From contig CANGBB010000006.1 of the NCBI GenBank assembly GCA_947452065.1, forward strand, positions 101,024 through 165,023: a stretch of DNA of 64,000 nucleotides, given 5' to 3'. The notes beneath the pieces were generated by a model that saw nothing but the letters and a program-made list of their open reading frames with translations, ran no database searches and was not told the origin of the DNA. The translations under genes were made by a program, and so were the position numbers. Position 1 is the stretch's first letter; each line of letters begins with the position of its first letter. Of the stretch, positions 61,877-64,000 are shown piece after piece. The stretch is from Gammaproteobacteria bacterium. Lineage in GTDB: Bacteria; Pseudomonadota; Gammaproteobacteria; Steroidobacterales; Steroidobacteraceae.

Positions 61877-63907
61877 TTGAGGCGTTCATCAATCGGTGCT
61901 CGATCGCGTAGCCGGACGGGCGGAAGGGCGGCCGGGCGAGGGCCGGGCAGTGGCAAAGGCGCTGCGGCCAAAGGCGGAAAGGCCGGGCGTGCTGGCGCCT
62001 TGGAAGGGACGGTGACGGCCAATCGGGCCGGATTCGGGTTCGTCCGGGTGCCCGGTCAGGAGCAGGACGTATTTCTGCCCCCTGAGCAGATGCGCGGCAT
62101 CCTGCACGGCGACCGAGTACGAGTCGAGGTCAGCTCCGATTATCGCGGGCGTTTTAGCGGCCGCGTCCTGTCCATCGTGGAGCGAGGCACCCGCGCCTTC
62201 CTCGGCGTCGTGGAGCGTGCCGGTGCCGAGTTGCGCGTGCGTGCAGCGGACCGACGCATGAATCTGGTGTGCCGGGTGGAAACTGCCGATGCAGGCGGTG
62301 CGCATCCCGGCGATTGGGTCATTGCGGTGGTCGTCGATTACGCGCCGGACGAAACTCTCAGCCGAGCTGCGGTTCGTATCCGACTGGACCCCGACCGTGC
62401 AGTGCAGATGGCCAGTGAAGCGGCCATCGCCCGTTTTGGTTTGTCCACTGAGTTCAGCCCCGAAGTACAGCGTGAGGCTACGCGCTGGGGCACCACAGTG
62501 GATGCCGCTGAAGCCAAGCGAAGGATCGACCTGCGCGATTTGCCGCTGGTGACTATTGACGGTGAAACCGCGCGCGACTTCGATGATGCGGTTTACGCCG
62601 AGGTGATCGACGACGGATTCCGTCTGCTGGTTGCGATCGCGGATGTCAGTTATTACGTGCGCCCTGGGACTCGACTGGATACCGAGGCTCGAGAGCGCGG
62701 GACTTCAGTGTATTTCCCGACCCGCGTGCTGCCTATGTTGCCGCCTGCGCTGTCTGATGAGCTTTGCTCGCTCAAGCCTCATGTCGACCGCTTGTGCATG
62801 GTCGCCGACATGCGGATCAGCAAGCGTGGTGTGCTGACCGACACGCGCTGTTATGCAGCGGTGATGCGCTCTGCGGCGCGGTTGACCTACACGCAGGCAC
62901 ATGCCGCGCTATTCGATCGCGATACGAGCGCACGTGCGGCGCTGGGGCCGCTGGTCGAGAGGCTCGAGCCTCTGGTCCATGTTTACGAGGCGCTCAAGAA
63001 GGCGCGTGGCCGGCGGCACGCGCTGGATTTCGATGCGCCTGAGGCGAACTTCGAGATCTCGGCCGGGGAGCATGTGCACGCTATTCGCTTTGACGCGCGC
63101 AATGACGCCCACCGCCTGATCGAGGAGTGCATGGTGCTGGCCAATGTGGCCGTGGCCCAGCAACTGCGCAAGGCGCGTATTCCGGCGCTGTATCGGGTGC
63201 ACGCGCAGCCTGAAGAGCGCAAGCTGAAGGTCCTGCAGGACACACTGAAGGTACTGAATATTGGTCTGCAACTGCCGGCCGCGGAGGCGCTGCAGACCCG
63301 TGATCTGGCAGCTATCGCCCCGCGCGTACGTGATGCGGCGCTGCGACCCTTTGTCGAGACGCTGGTGGTGCGATCGCTCGCCCAGGCGATGTATCAGCCC
63401 GAGAACATTGGGCATTTCGGGCTGGCGTTGCGCGACTACGCTCATTTCACCTCACCGATCCGCCGCTATCCCGACCTGATGATCCATCGGGCGATTCGAG
63501 CGATGCTCGGCGAGCAGGGGCGCGATTCGCTGCCTGACAATGATGCACTGGTGATCGACGGAGCCGACTTGTCGCGGCTCGAGAAGCGCGCTGATGAAGC
63601 GGGCCGGTATGTCGATACCTTCCTGAAATGTGTTTACCTGCGCGAGCGCATTGGCCAGAATTTCAGCGGACTGATCACGACGGTCACCGAGTTCGGTTGC
63701 TTCGTGCAGCTGCTCGACGTTGGCGTCGATGGGCTGCTGCATCTCACGGCGCTGAACGACGATGTCTATCAGATGAGTCGCGATGGGGCGCAGTGGATTG
63801 GTCGCAGTTCCGGTCGACGTTTTAGCCCCGGTCAGCGCGTTGTTGTGTGCGTGACGGCAGTCCGCCCGGTTGAGGGGATGGTTGATCTGGAGCTTGATGA
63901 TGTCTGA
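61877..63907 (+). CDS. rnr: Ribonuclease R
   Basis: A 676-residue processive 3'-5' exoribonuclease (RNase II family). A basic Gly/Arg-rich N-terminus (about 40 residues) is followed by cold-shock domains (GTVTANRAGFGFVRVPGQEQDVFLP), the RNB domain with the catalytic IDGETARDFDDAVY Asp cluster, the ADVSYYV strand, and a C-terminal S1 domain (GLITTVTEFGCFVQLLDVGVDGLLH). The length is shorter than the usual 750-850: the N-terminal helix-turn-helix and long basic tail are lacking. The TTG start has GAGGA seven bases upstream. It overlaps rlmB by 8 bases. Confidence 0.95.
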   Translation: MRRSSIGARSRSRTGGRAAGRGPGSGKGAAAKGGKAGRAGALEGTVTANRAGFGFVRVPGQEQDVFLPPEQMRGILHGDRVRVEVSSDYRGRFSGRVLSIVERGTRAFLGVVERAGAELRVRAADRRMNLVCRVETADAGGAHPGDWVIAVVVDYAPDETLSRAAVRIRLDPDRAVQMASEAAIARFGLSTEFSPEVQREATRWGTTVDAAEAKRRIDLRDLPLVTIDGETARDFDDAVYAEVIDDGFRLLVAIADVSYYVRPGTRLDTEARERGTSVYFPTRVLPMLPPALSDELCSLKPHVDRLCMVADMRISKRGVLTDTRCYAAVMRSAARLTYTQAHAALFDRDTSARAALGPLVERLEPLVHVYEALKKARGRRHALDFDAPEANFEISAGEHVHAIRFDARNDAHRLIEECMVLANVAVAQQLRKARIPALYRVHAQPEERKLKVLQDTLKVLNIGLQLPAAEALQTRDLAAIAPRVRDAALRPFVETLVVRSLAQAMYQPENIGHFGLALRDYAHFTSPIRRYPDLMIHRAIRAMLGEQGRDSLPDNDALVIDGADLSRLEKRADEAGRYVDTFLKCVYLRERIGQNFSGLITTVTEFGCFVQLLDVGVDGLLHLTALNDDVYQMSRDGAQWIGRSSGRRFSPGQRVVVCVTAVRPVEGMVDLELDDV

Positions 63908-64000
63908 GCGAGTGTATGGTTTGCATCCGGTGCGTGCCCTGTTGCTGCGCGCGCCGCAACGTGTTCGGCAGATCTGGCTGCAGCGCGAAAGACGCGATGC
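63900..64000 (+). CDS. rlmB: 23S rRNA (guanosine-2'-O-)-methyltransferase RlmB, 5' part
   Basis: The first 33 codons, cut by the window end. They read MSERVYGLHPVRALLLRAPQ and continue in the substrate-binding domain of the TrmH/SpoU family. The rnr-rlmB order is conserved. The ATG at 63900 lies inside the end of rnr. Confidence 0.85.
   Translation, partial: MSERVYGLHPVRALLLRAPQRVRQIWLQRERRD

Overview
The window is a GC-rich stretch (about 60% by eye) of a gammaproteobacterial chromosome. Gene order is the best taxonomic clue: rnhA-dnaQ, smpB/ratA/rnfH/bamE/fur, nadK-recN/hrcA-grpE-dnaK-dnaJ-dapB-carAB-greA, yhbY/ftsH-folP-glmM-tpiA-secG-tRNA-Leu-nuoA-N and tRNA-Leu-rnr-rlmB together resemble the Xanthomonadales/Nevskiales/Steroidobacter side of the class. 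The family cannot be fixed from this sequence alone. I see no insertion sequence, integrase, phage gene, CRISPR array or rRNA, and no gene-free stretch longer than about 275 bases.

Region by region. 1-6.2 kb: a methyltransferase-like gene, rnhA, dnaQ, pgi, the GDP-L-fucose pair gmd-fcl and a small ABM-fold protein. 6.2-9.1 kb (minus strand): a membrane-anchored histidine kinase, an OmpR-type regulator and a delta-9 desaturase, which together suggest a membrane-lipid control module. 9.1-13.7 kb: rhlE, then a probable metal (zinc/manganese) uptake cluster with a small Cys-containing secreted or membrane protein, an outer-membrane barrel, a ZnuA-like binding protein and a ZnuB-like permease, but no ATPase gene. 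13.7-17.9 kb: cytochrome b561 and cytochrome c', a TetR regulator, a nucleotide-transporter-like protein and smpB. 18-23.4 kb: ratA, rnfH, bamE, fur, recN, nadK and hrcA. 23.5-33.2 kb: the DnaK chaperone operon, dapB, carAB and greA. 33.3-39.1 kb: yhbY, ftsH, folP, glmM, tpiA and secG. 39.1-53.7 kb: tRNA-Leu(GAG), the complete 13-gene-plus-C/D-separate (14 subunit) complex I operon, and initiator tRNA-Met. 53.7-61.7 kb: an accessory segment where rimP-nusA-infB would often lie, holding katG, an MFS transporter, four genes for mostly exported proteins (alpha/beta hydrolase, DUF6152 protein, its partner, an NmrA-like Rossmann protein) and a baeRF/host-attachment-like protein. 61.7-64 kb: tRNA-Leu(CAG), rnr and the start of rlmB.

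The clearest regulatory signals are three heat-shock (sigma-32) promoter candidates with the same layout, CTTGA(A/G), 14 bases, CCCC, in front of grpE, dnaK and ftsH; an 11-bp inverted repeat in the grpE leader; an OxyR-like operator in front of katG; sigma-70 promoters with GC-rich discriminators for two tRNA genes; and several strong hairpin terminators. The most interesting candidates for undescribed biology are the kinase/regulator/desaturase module, the ATPase-less metal uptake cluster with its own outer-membrane barrel, and the exported hydrolase-DUF6152-partner-NmrA cassette.
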